Under the pieces are notes generated by a model. The model saw only the letters and a list, made by a program, of their open reading frames with translations. It was not told where the DNA came from and made no database searches. A stretch of 41,784 bases of DNA, from the NCBI GenBank assembly GCA_028287975.1, contig JAQBOP010000219.1:1-41784 (forward strand), read 5' to 3'. Shown in pieces: positions 23,634 through 32,487 of this stretch. This stretch comes from Mucilaginibacter sp. (GTDB lineage Bacteria; Bacteroidota; Bacteroidia; Sphingobacteriales; Sphingobacteriaceae). The stretch's first letter is position 1, and every line of letters begins with the position of its first letter. A program made the translations under genes and the position numbers.

Positions 23634-25787
23634 ATGATCCATAATTTTTCATTAAGTATCGTGATACTTGCTGCTTGCCTTGGTTTAAAGGCAAAGGCGC
23701 AGCAAACCAATCAAATCCAGCAAATGGCACCCGGTGTTACACGGGTAACCCTGGGCGAAACCGATAAGTTCTCGCCCTATAATATCCTGCAGGAAAAACC
23801 GAAACTGGCTGCCATGAGCCAGCTGCCCGCACCGGGTGTAACGGTTGATCCCAAAGCTATCCGTATTGAACTCACGCCGCGCGGTGCGGTAGTGCATATC
23901 CCGCTTGATGATAAAGAGGAGCTCTATGGCTTCGGTTTGCAGATGAACTCGTTCAGGCAGCGCGGATTAAGACGACGGCCCATTGTAAATGATAACCCGT
24001 TAAATGATCTTGGCTATACCCATGCCCCAACTACCTTTTATTTATCGAATAAAGGCTACGGCATATTCATTAATACCTCGCGCTATACCACGTTTTATAC
24101 CGGTACGCATAAGCAGGTGAAGGGAAATGCCGCCGTAAATACAGCCGGGGGCAATGGAAAGGCACAATCGGTTGAAGATCTTTACAAAAATACAGGCAGC
24201 CAATCAGGTGAAGTGATCGTGGATATCCCCGGCGCGAAAGGCGGTGATGTGTTCATTTTTAACGGCCCGACTTTAAAAAATGCGCTGCAACGATATAACC
24301 TGTTTGCCGGTGGCGGCGCACTGCCTGCCATGTGGGGCCTGGGCATTCAATACCGTATGAAAGCTGATAGCAAACAGCAGGATGTGTATAATATGGCTAA
24401 CTATTTCAGGGATAACCATATCCCATGCGATGTTTTTGGGTTAGAGCCCCAATGGCAAACCGCCGCCTACTCATGCTCATACGTTTGGAGCCCTGAACAT
24501 TTCCCTGCCCCGCAAGAGCTGATAGATAAAATGCAGGCACAGGGCATCCACCTTAATTTATGGGAGCATGCCTATACCTCGCCCAAGTCACCAATATATG
24601 CCTCCTTAGCAAGCAGCGCGGGCGACTATAAGGTATGGAACGGCCTTGTGCCGGATTTCGCAGGTCCAACAGCGCCACAGATCTTTGGCGATTACCATAA
24701 AAAAACCTTTGTTGACCACGGCATCGCCTCATTTAAAATGGATGAATGCGATAACTCAAACATCGCCATGGGCGACCAAACCTGGGCTTTCCCCGAAATG
24801 TCGCAGTTCCCATCAGGCATTGATGGTGAGCAGATGCATCAGCAGTTTGGTACACTGTATTTTCAAACCATGTATAATATTTACAAAAAGGCTAACAAGC
24901 GCTCGTATTTCAATATCCGGTCGCTAAACGGTTTTGCGTCCTCATACCCGGTGTCGTTATACAGTGATACTTACGTTCATAAAGAGTATATCCGGATGAT
25001 CAGTAATGCCGGTTTTTCGGGCTTGCTTTGGTCGCCCGAGGTTAGGGAGTCAGCATCTATAACAGAACTTTGTCGCAGAACACAAACAGCTATTTTATCA
25101 TCGCAAACTGTATTTAATAGCTGGTATTTAAAAAGCCCGCCCTGGTTACAATATGACAGAGCCAAAAATAACCGCGGTGAATTATTACCTGACGCTAAGG
25201 AAGCGGAGGCGCATATTCGCACATTGTTAAATTTCAGGATGAGCTTCATCCCGTATTTATATTCGGCATTTGCAAAGTATAATCAGGAGGGTGTGCCGCC
25301 ATTCAGGGCTTTGGTAGTTGATTATCCCGAAGATAAAAACACATATGATGTATGGGATGAATACATGATAGGCGATAATGTGCTTGCGGCTCCGCTGGCC
25401 GATAGCGCGTCGACCCGTAAAGTATATTTGCCTAAAGGTAACTGGTATGATTACAATACCAATAAAATGTATGCCGGTGGGCAGTCTTATGAGATTGCCA
25501 CAGGGCTTGATCAGATTCCTATTTTTATTAAAGAAGGGACCATTTTACCCATTGCAAAGCCTGTAGAGTTTATTTCACCAGCAACTACCTTTGATATGAC
25601 CTGTTACGTATATGGGGAAAATGTTAACCCTGCCCGGCTTTTTGAAGATGATGGAATAACGTTTAACTTTGAGAACAACAACTTTAGCCTGCTGGATTTA
25701 GAATGGCAAAATAACAAAGGTAAAGTGGTACAAAAGGGACAGTATAAAAGCCGGTTGTACAATATTAAAGCGTGGGTAAAAATTTAG
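23634..25787 (+). CDS. Secreted glycoside hydrolase family 31 protein
   Basis: This 717-residue protein has a signal peptide (MIHNFSLSIVILAACLGLKAKAQ). Residues about 45-215 form the N-terminal beta-sandwich typical of GH31 (EELYGFGLQMNSFRQRG). Residues about 230-560 form the catalytic TIM barrel. The rest is the C-terminal beta domain (PIFIKEGTILPIAKP, YGENVNPARLFEDDG). The probable nucleophile is Asp370 in SFKMDECDNSN. The acid/base block, WSGD in many GH31 enzymes, reads LLWSPEVRES with Glu469, so substrate preference differs from classical alpha-glucosidases. Family members are retaining alpha-glycosidases (glucosidase, xylosidase, galactosidase). No SusC/SusD pair is next to it, so it is not an obvious PUL member here. 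The upstream region carries GTTTCAC boxes. Confidence 0.88.
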   Translation: MIHNFSLSIVILAACLGLKAKAQQTNQIQQMAPGVTRVTLGETDKFSPYNILQEKPKLAAMSQLPAPGVTVDPKAIRIELTPRGAVVHIPLDDKEELYGFGLQMNSFRQRGLRRRPIVNDNPLNDLGYTHAPTTFYLSNKGYGIFINTSRYTTFYTGTHKQVKGNAAVNTAGGNGKAQSVEDLYKNTGSQSGEVIVDIPGAKGGDVFIFNGPTLKNALQRYNLFAGGGALPAMWGLGIQYRMKADSKQQDVYNMANYFRDNHIPCDVFGLEPQWQTAAYSCSYVWSPEHFPAPQELIDKMQAQGIHLNLWEHAYTSPKSPIYASLASSAGDYKVWNGLVPDFAGPTAPQIFGDYHKKTFVDHGIASFKMDECDNSNIAMGDQTWAFPEMSQFPSGIDGEQMHQQFGTLYFQTMYNIYKKANKRSYFNIRSLNGFASSYPVSLYSDTYVHKEYIRMISNAGFSGLLWSPEVRESASITELCRRTQTAILSSQTVFNSWYLKSPPWLQYDRAKNNRGELLPDAKEAEAHIRTLLNFRMSFIPYLYSAFAKYNQEGVPPFRALVVDYPEDKNTYDVWDEYMIGDNVLAAPLADSASTRKVYLPKGNWYDYNTNKMYAGGQSYEIATGLDQIPIFIKEGTILPIAKPVEFISPATTFDMTCYVYGENVNPARLFEDDGITFNFENNNFSLLDLEWQNNKGKVVQKGQYKSRLYNIKAWVKI

Positions 25788-25835
25788 ATAGCCGTGCTCA
25801 TTCGTGTAATCATCAGCACATTTTAGGGATACGAA

Positions 25836-27128
25836 ATGATAAAAATAGGAATAATTGGATTAGGATATGTTGGTTTGCCGCTTGCTATCGAGTTTTCAAA
25901 AAAATATGATGTAGTAGGGTTTGATATCAATGAAGAAAGAATTAAAGAGTTAATTGAAGGGAAAGACCATACGCACGAAGCACAAATTGATGATCTGAAT
26001 TTTGTGCTTGGATCCAAAAAAACCGGCGTCTTGGGGCTTCAGCTTTCGGCTGATAAACTTTCTCTTGCAAGCTGCAACATTTTTATCATAACCGTCCCCA
26101 CGCCAATTGATCAATTTAAGTCGCCTGACCTGTCCTCGCTGTTAGAAGCTTCAAAAATGGTAGGAGAGGTATTAAAAACTGATGATATCGTAATTTATGA
26201 GTCAACGGTATATCCCGGTTGTACTGAAGATGATTGCGTGCCGGTGTTAGAGCAGGTTAGTAAGCTTAAGTTTAACAAAGATTTTTTTGTGGGTTATTCG
26301 CCTGAACGGATCAACCCCGGCGATAAAGTAAACACATTAACAAAAATCAAAAAAGTAACATCCGGCTCAAACGATGAAACAGCCGAAATTATTGATAATC
26401 TATATAAATCAATAATAGTGGCAGGAACCCATAAAGCACCAAGTATTAAGGTTGCAGAAGCGTCTAAGGCGATTGAAAACGCGCAACGGGATGTTAATAT
26501 TTCTTTTGTTAATGAGCTTGCCCTGATTTTTGACAGGGTAGGTATTGACACCAATGATGTGTTGGATGCTGCAGGAACCAAATGGAATTTCTTAAAATAT
26601 AAACCCGGCCTGGTAGGCGGACATTGTATTGGCGTCGATCCATATTACCTGGCCCATAAAGCAGAAACATTGGGCTATCACCCTGAAGTAATCTTGTCCG
26701 GCAGAAGGGTAAACGACAACATGGGTGTTTTTGCTGCCAATAAAGCAATTAAGCTTTTAATAAAAAAAGGCCACCCTATAGCAGGAGCTAAAGCACTAAT
26801 ATTAGGTATAACATTTAAAGAGAATTGTGGGGATATCCGTAATTCGCGTGTTATAGATATTTATAACGAGCTAAAGGAATTTGGAATCGAGGTTGACGTA
26901 TACGACCCAAACGCAGATAAAAAGAGCGTTAAACAGGAGTATGGAATCGAAATAATTGACCAGCTAAACGTTTTAAACACAAAAGTGAATTATTATGATG
27001 CAATAATTCTGGCAGTTGCACACAATGAGTTTCTGACAATGGATTTAAAAAAAATCAAGACAGATGCCGGGATAATTTATGACACCAAAGCGGTATTGGA
27101 CAGGGCTATCACTGATGGAAGACTTTAA
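25836..27128 (+). CDS. Nucleotide-sugar 6-dehydrogenase (TviB/WbpO type)
   Basis: This 430-residue UDP-sugar dehydrogenase converts a UDP-hexose or UDP-N-acetylhexosamine to the uronic acid using two NAD+. The N-terminal Rossmann motif is [14 protein letters not shown]. The conserved Pro/Thr block reads IITVPTPID, followed by [12 protein letters not shown]. The catalytic cysteine is Cys264 in [12 protein letters not shown]. The C-terminal domain includes [29 protein letters not shown] and the overall pattern are closer to TviB/WbpO/WbpA (UDP-GalNAc or UDP-GlcNAc dehydrogenases) than to glucose-specific Ugd; the exact sugar is inference. It is the first gene of the polysaccharide locus and implies an acidic sugar in the product. 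Confidence 0.9.
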   Translation: MIKIGIIGLGYVGLPLAIEFSKKYDVVGFDINEERIKELIEGKDHTHEAQIDDLNFVLGSKKTGVLGLQLSADKLSLASCNIFIITVPTPIDQFKSPDLSSLLEASKMVGEVLKTDDIVIYESTVYPGCTEDDCVPVLEQVSKLKFNKDFFVGYSPERINPGDKVNTLTKIKKVTSGSNDETAEIIDNLYKSIIVAGTHKAPSIKVAEASKAIENAQRDVNISFVNELALIFDRVGIDTNDVLDAAGTKWNFLKYKPGLVGGHCIGVDPYYLAHKAETLGYHPEVILSGRRVNDNMGVFAANKAIKLLIKKGHPIAGAKALILGITFKENCGDIRNSRVIDIYNELKEFGIEVDVYDPNADKKSVKQEYGIEIIDQLNVLNTKVNYYDAIILAVAHNEFLTMDLKKIKTDAGIIYDTKAVLDRAITDGRL

Positions 27129-27164
27129 ATAAAATGCCTTTATTTATTTTAGCATATGAAATAA

Positions 27165-27357
27165 AATGAAAATCAATTAGATATTGAGTTAATAGAAGTG
27201 ATTCATTCAAATTTGAAATTTGTGCTTGATTTTATTCGGGTTGTGCCGTAAGTACCTAAAGCAAGTAGCTAATTATTTTAACGCCGAAAATGCAAAACAT
27301 CTTTTAATTGCTTTGGAGAATAATCTTGAAAAGTTTGAGGCCCTAATGGCATCATAA
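27165..27357 (+). pseudogene. Possible gene remnant with a frameshift
   Basis: In the 452-base gap before the export gene, two consecutive frames read like protein. Frame one (27165-27248) gives NENQLDIELIEVIHS and KFVLDFIRVVP before a stop. The next frame (27250-27357) gives KYLKQVANYFNAENAKHLL followed by EKFEALMAS and a stop. A one-base shift would join them into a helical C-terminal piece of about 64 residues. Neither part has a plausible start codon. The parent family is not recognised. The rest of the gap is AT-rich leader sequence for the next gene. Confidence 0.3.
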
Positions 27358-27470
27358 AATGCAACAAGCCTCATCTGGCTTTTCAATGATTTTTTTGGAA
27401 ACTAAGGGGCAAACATAATTATAAATTCATATTTTATTAATATTAACCTACTTTTATTAGCATATAAGTA

Positions 27471-27478
27471 TAAATTTG
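27471..27478 (+). promoter_or_regulatory. Putative -7 promoter box of the export/assembly operon
   Basis: TAAATTTG is an exact match to TAnnTTTG in very AT-rich DNA, 103 bases before the start of the export lipoprotein gene. That would leave a long leader, a common feature upstream of polysaccharide operons. A -33 TTTG is not clear. Confidence 0.35.
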
Positions 27479-27580
27479 CACCAATAATTAAAAAAAAAAT
27501 AATTTTTCATTGTTGTAAAAGCAGTATTTATTATATTGCACCGTTATTTATAGTGTACTAAACATTAAATAAATTCTTAC

Positions 27581-28399
27581 ATGAGTAAAGCTTTAATCAA
27601 AAGACTATTTTTATTTGCTCCGGTACTATTTCTGTCATTCTCAATTATTTCCTGTTCAACTACAAAGAAAATTAAATATTTTGAAGATATTCCTGATTCA
27701 GGACAGCTGAAGATCGTACCGACATCCGCGTATATGGAACCCAAAATTCAGGTCGATGACATATTAACAATAATTATTTCTACCGTTGATCCTGCCGCTA
27801 CCCAAAACATCAATCTCGGAAACGTTGCGGTAAGTGGATTATTAACAAGTTCTATGGCGTCTGCTAACTCACAATCAGTAGTAAGTGGCTATTTGGTGAA
27901 CAAATCTGGCAATGTTGAAATGCCGATTTTGGGCGAGGTTCATTTGTTAGGACTTACGACCGATGAAGCAAGTAAAGTAATCAAAGAGAAGGCAAGTCAA
28001 TTTTATAAGGATGCATCAGTAATAGTTAGGTATGCAAATTTTAAAATTACAGTTACCGGTGAAGTAACTAAGCCGTCTATTTATGTTATGCCAAATGAAA
28101 AAGTAACTATTTTGGATGCACTATCAGTAGCAGGCGACTTAACAATATATGGCAAAAGAGATAATATTTTATTATTGCGAGAAAATAGTGATGCTTCCAA
28201 AACTCCTTATCGCATTGATTTAACTAAAAGCAACATCATGAGCCAACCATATTATTACTTGCGCCAAAACGACTATATATATGTTGAGCCATCCCAAGGT
28301 AAAGCTGCGGCAAATGATATTCAGCAAACTCGTTCTATCGCTATTTTATCTTCAATAGTAACTGTTGTTATTGTACTTATCAGCAGAATTAATTTTTAA
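27581..28399 (+). CDS. Polysaccharide export lipoprotein (Wza-like, Poly_export/SLBB)
   Basis: This 272-residue outer-membrane lipoprotein has a signal sequence with a lipobox ending at Cys25 (FSIISCSTTKK). The Poly_export domain follows (about residues 45-140: YMEPKIQVDDILTIIIST, VSGYLVNKSGNVEMPILGEV). Next is an SLBB-like domain (about 150-240: FKITVTGEVTKPSIYVMP, LDALSVAGDL). A C-terminal hydrophobic helix (about 248-268) matches the membrane-spanning helix of Wza-type exporters. It should form the outer-membrane channel for the polysaccharide. It is directly followed, 6 bases later, by the Wzc-like gene, the usual pair. Confidence 0.92.
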   Translation: MSKALIKRLFLFAPVLFLSFSIISCSTTKKIKYFEDIPDSGQLKIVPTSAYMEPKIQVDDILTIIISTVDPAATQNINLGNVAVSGLLTSSMASANSQSVVSGYLVNKSGNVEMPILGEVHLLGLTTDEASKVIKEKASQFYKDASVIVRYANFKITVTGEVTKPSIYVMPNEKVTILDALSVAGDLTIYGKRDNILLLRENSDASKTPYRIDLTKSNIMSQPYYYLRQNDYIYVEPSQGKAAANDIQQTRSIAILSSIVTVVIVLISRINF

Positions 28400-28405
28400 A
28401 ACTAC

Positions 28406-30796
28406 ATGGATTATCCAAACAAAAAAGATTTTTTAAACCTGCCCGATGAAGAGAGTTTTGATTACAAGGAATTTTTGGGTAAAGTAATTGCAAAATGGTA
28501 TTTATTTCTGATCAGTGTTTTTCTTTGCTTGTTGGCTTCTGTATTATATATAAAATATTCTGTTCCAGAATACAAAATTACCAGTAAGCTTTTGGTTGAA
28601 GATCAAAAAAATAGTGGGGGAGGAGCATTGAGCAATAATATGATAACAGATTTCTCAAGCCTGTTTGATTTACCAAGTAACGCTCAAAATGAGATCGATA
28701 TTTTAAAGTCAAGAAGCCTGATGGAAAAGGTTGTTGATCAAATGCATTTAAACGTTACTCTGTTCAGAAAAGGTAGATTTAAATATGATGAACTATTTGA
28801 TGATGCCCCCTTTCAAGTTAATATAATTTATAAAACGGACTCAGTAAATTCAAATGCATATAATATTGAAGTTTCGGGCAATGGGTTTATTCATCTGTTA
28901 GATGATAAAAATGATATAGATATCAAAGGGAAGTTTGGCGATACGCTAAAACTGAAAGGGTATGATTTAATATTCAGCGAAAAATCTAATAGTAAAATTT
29001 CCGGTAATTTTTTATTGACAATTGTTTCTAAAGATAGTAAAGTTGAGGCATTAACTAAGCAAATAGATGCACAACTGTCTGATAAGCAAAGTACAACTAT
29101 AGATCTCGTTTTCAATTATTCTTTGTCAAAAAAAGGAGAGGTGATCCTACAGTCTTTAATGGACAATTATATAAAAACAAATCTTGAATATAAAGTCCAA
29201 ACCGCTGACAGTACCGTTGCATTTATAAACAGGCGTTTGGTAATAGTGCAAAAGGAGTTATTAGGTGTGGAAAAGGATTTTTCAGGATTCAAACAACAAA
29301 ACGACCTTGCCAATGTCACCGAGCAATCTAAGGCGCTGGTTACGAGTGCCAGTGACTATTATAATCAATTAAATGCCCAGGAAATACAACTAACTGTTGT
29401 AAATGATCTTGAGAAGTACGTTAAAGATCCTGCCAATAAAACTATTATTCCAAGTTCATTAACTGACCAGGACCCGGTATTTGCAAATGGTATCAAAAAC
29501 TATAATGATTTGCTTTTGGAACGCGATAAGCTGAATTTGTCCTATAAAGACACTAACCCCGTTGTAATAAGTTTGGATGGTCAAATTGAAAATGTCAAAG
29601 AAAATTTAATAAAAAGTTTTGAGGCATATAGAAAGGGATTGCAAACGAGTAAGAACGAACTCAAAAACCGTAATGGTATATTTAATAATAAAATTAAAAG
29701 TGTCCCCGAAAAGGAACGTGTGTTTTTGGATTATTCGAGACAGCAGAATTTAAAACAAGAATTATATCTCTATCTATTACAAAAAAAGGAAGAGACGATG
29801 ATTTCAAAAACTTCTACCATTTCGAGTGCCAGGATTATTGATAACGCAAAAAGTGATCAGGAACCGTATAAACCGAAACATTCTTTGATATACCTTATTG
29901 GGCTTGCAGCAGGATTAATAATACCAATAAGTTATATTTCCATTAGAGATAATTTGAATGTTATTATTATTTCTAAACAGGACATAGAAAAGCATACTCA
30001 GGTACCCGTGGTTGCGGAAATTGGGAATAATTCCGAAAAAAGTCATTTGGTTGTAGTTGAAAATTCAAGGACGATTATAGCAGAACAGTTCAGAAGTTTA
30101 CGAACAAATTTACAATATGTAATTAAGCAAGGTGGGCCACAAGTGATAATGATCACATCTAATATGAGTGGCGAAGGCAAAACTTTTATTTCATTAAATA
30201 TTGGAAGCGCTTTAGCTATAAGTGGTAAGAGGGTTGTTTTTTTAGAGTTGGATTTAAGAAAACCGAAATTATCAAATGCTTTGGAAATGGATAACCTTAA
30301 TGGGTTCACAAATTATATTATTTCTCAGCAAGGCGATATTGATAGCTTTATCAAACCCACTTTGCATCATGAAAACTTGTTTTTAATGAGTTCTGGTCCT
30401 ATACCTCCTAATCCTTCAGAAATTTTATTAAGCGAAAAATTCCCTTTATTAATAGATCAATTAAAGAAAGAATACGATTTTATTATAATCGATAGTGCTC
30501 CAGTTGGCTTGGTTTCTGACGCATTAATAATAGATAAATATGTTGATGTTAGTTTATATGTAGTAAGGCAGAAATACACTTTCAAAAACTCTTTAAGTAA
30601 TTTAAACGACTTGATAAAAAACAATAAGTTAAAGCATGTTTATTTAGTTGTTAATGATATTGAAACTAAAAAAGGCGGATACTACGGCTATGGCTATGGG
30701 TCTTATGGTTATGGTAGTTATAACTACGGTGATTACGGTCAGGACGTAAAGAAATCATTTTTCGAAAATTTAATTGATAAGTTCAAGCGAACATAA
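28406..30796 (+). CDS. Wzc-like polysaccharide co-polymerase with tyrosine kinase domain
   Basis: This 796-residue inner-membrane protein combines an N-terminal Wzz domain (first membrane helix about residues 31-51), a long periplasmic coiled-coil region with a GNVR-type segment (about 250-440), a second membrane helix (about 492-512) and a cytoplasmic BY-kinase domain. The Walker A motif is SNMSGEGKT with Lys592, and Walker A' and B are VVFLELDLRKP and DFIIIDSAP. The C-terminus carries nine tyrosines in 23 residues (region about 757-779), the autophosphorylation cluster of this family. It controls chain length and export together with the preceding Wza-like protein. A matching phosphatase is not seen in the window. 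Confidence 0.93.
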   Translation: MDYPNKKDFLNLPDEESFDYKEFLGKVIAKWYLFLISVFLCLLASVLYIKYSVPEYKITSKLLVEDQKNSGGGALSNNMITDFSSLFDLPSNAQNEIDILKSRSLMEKVVDQMHLNVTLFRKGRFKYDELFDDAPFQVNIIYKTDSVNSNAYNIEVSGNGFIHLLDDKNDIDIKGKFGDTLKLKGYDLIFSEKSNSKISGNFLLTIVSKDSKVEALTKQIDAQLSDKQSTTIDLVFNYSLSKKGEVILQSLMDNYIKTNLEYKVQTADSTVAFINRRLVIVQKELLGVEKDFSGFKQQNDLANVTEQSKALVTSASDYYNQLNAQEIQLTVVNDLEKYVKDPANKTIIPSSLTDQDPVFANGIKNYNDLLLERDKLNLSYKDTNPVVISLDGQIENVKENLIKSFEAYRKGLQTSKNELKNRNGIFNNKIKSVPEKERVFLDYSRQQNLKQELYLYLLQKKEETMISKTSTISSARIIDNAKSDQEPYKPKHSLIYLIGLAAGLIIPISYISIRDNLNVIIISKQDIEKHTQVPVVAEIGNNSEKSHLVVVENSRTIIAEQFRSLRTNLQYVIKQGGPQVIMITSNMSGEGKTFISLNIGSALAISGKRVVFLELDLRKPKLSNALEMDNLNGFTNYIISQQGDIDSFIKPTLHHENLFLMSSGPIPPNPSEILLSEKFPLLIDQLKKEYDFIIIDSAPVGLVSDALIIDKYVDVSLYVVRQKYTFKNSLSNLNDLIKNNKLKHVYLVVNDIETKKGGYYGYGYGSYGYGSYNYGDYGQDVKKSFFENLIDKFKRT

Positions 30797-30809
30797 AATT
30801 GGATGATGT

Positions 30810-32417
30810 TTGTCAGATATTTCTTTAAAGACTGACATTAAAACAATATTTTTTAAGGATGCTCATAGATTCAGAATGCCTATAAATTCAGATTCAAAAG
30901 AAATAGTCGTCGAAGGCAGAAAGAAATCCACATATTGGAATTTCGCATTTTTGAATATCGGGTTTTTGATAACCATTTTCAATGGAATGTTAATTATTCC
31001 TTTGTATCTCCATTACATTAACGGATCGGTTTATGGGGCATGGCTTGCAACCGGCAATATTTTAACCTGGATTACCATAGTTGATCCGGGCGTTGCTGGC
31101 GTTCTCTTACAACGGGTATCTTTTTCTATTGGCAAAGGTGATAAGAAAGAAGTAGGGTTGGCCATTACCTCTGGGATAATAATATCCTCTTTTTTATTTG
31201 TTGTTGCACTTTCGGCAGGTTTTTTATTGTCTTTATTTATTGCTAAAATAGCCAAGATTGACGGAAATTACCGTGACAGTATAATTGGAGCATTTCGGAT
31301 TGCAATTTGGGGGACTGCATTTTCTTTATTAGCGGATACCTTCAGAAATATTATACTTTCCTATCAAAAAACTAAATGGCATGGAATACTTCTTTATTCT
31401 ACATTAATAGCCTCAATTGCGTTAAATATTATTTTATTGGTATTTCATTTTGGTATTTATGCACTTGCATATACAAGCCTTTTCCGAGGTGTTCTTACTT
31501 TTGCATTTGCATTAATATATTCATTAATATTAATCAAAAGAAACGGTGTAAAATTTGATTTTAATTTAAAATATTTAAAATCTTTTTCGAATGTTTTTGC
31601 TTTCACATTTTCAAGTAGCTTATTTGAAACTATCGCCTCAAATATCGATCTAATTTTAGTATCCAGATATTTAGGACCTCATGCTGTAACCGTACTGGAT
31701 CTGTCAAGACGGCCGGTAAGAATGGTAAGTGGGTTGGCTAACAATGTAACAATTTCTATGCTACCCTCTTTGCCACATTTGTTTGGCACAGGCGATAAAA
31801 AGAAAATATCTGCTACTGTGTTACGTGTTTGGACAATTATATTCTGGATATCGGGATTCATTATTGGTGGGTTTATTATTTTCAATTATAGTTTTAATCA
31901 TAATTGGGTAGGTAGTCAGTTTTGGATAGGCAATACGAATAATATAGTATTATGTATTTCTATTTTATTATTTGCCATAGGATATAATCTATCAAATATC
32001 ACATTGTCAATGGGTGATATACAAAACAATAGTATTATCACTATAATTAGAAGCATTGCTTATTTGATAGCTCTGTTTTTGTTAATAAAATTCTTTGGCT
32101 TGCTTGGTGTAGTTTTAGCGTTTTTTGTTCCGGTATTTATAATGATAGGGTATTATCCCCAAAAACTTTATAATGCCGTTTTTCTCGATAAAGAAGGTTC
32201 GAAACTACTTAATGAGGGTTTGCTATTGACAGCTATTATGATTGCCTGCATAGTAGTTTCGTTATTTTTTAAAATAGAATTATCATGGCTTAAATTATTT
32301 GCTCGCGCATTAATATATAGCATTGTATTTTTAATGGTGCTTTTCTGTTCAAGTAAATTATTCAGAAGTGAGGTTACTGGTATATATAACTTAGTAAAAC
32401 TCAAATTTAAAAAGTGA
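30810..32417 (+). CDS. Wzx-type flippase/oligosaccharide transporter
   Basis: This membrane protein of up to 535 residues has about 12-14 hydrophobic helices and the MATE/MOP-superfamily look of Wzx and related flippases (FAFLNIGFLITIFNGMLIIP, NIDLILVSRYLGPHAVTVLD, LANNVTISMLPSLPHLFGTG). It should move lipid-linked repeat units across the inner membrane. The start is uncertain: a TTG at 30810 lies 13 bases after the wzc-like gene and gives a 40-residue polar N-terminus, and an ATG at 30876 would remove 22 residues. Both lie before the first membrane helix. There are no obvious Wzx substrate motifs. Confidence 0.85.
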   Translation: MSDISLKTDIKTIFFKDAHRFRMPINSDSKEIVVEGRKKSTYWNFAFLNIGFLITIFNGMLIIPLYLHYINGSVYGAWLATGNILTWITIVDPGVAGVLLQRVSFSIGKGDKKEVGLAITSGIIISSFLFVVALSAGFLLSLFIAKIAKIDGNYRDSIIGAFRIAIWGTAFSLLADTFRNIILSYQKTKWHGILLYSTLIASIALNIILLVFHFGIYALAYTSLFRGVLTFAFALIYSLILIKRNGVKFDFNLKYLKSFSNVFAFTFSSSLFETIASNIDLILVSRYLGPHAVTVLDLSRRPVRMVSGLANNVTISMLPSLPHLFGTGDKKKISATVLRVWTIIFWISGFIIGGFIIFNYSFNHNWVGSQFWIGNTNNIVLCISILLFAIGYNLSNITLSMGDIQNNSIITIIRSIAYLIALFLLIKFFGLLGVVLAFFVPVFIMIGYYPQKLYNAVFLDKEGSKLLNEGLLLTAIMIACIVVSLFFKIELSWLKLFARALIYSIVFLMVLFCSSKLFRSEVTGIYNLVKLKFKK

Positions 32418-32487
32418 TTAATTATTATTTATCATGTGTTGTGAATTGATGCTATAGTTAAGTACATTAATTAGAAATATTAGATAA

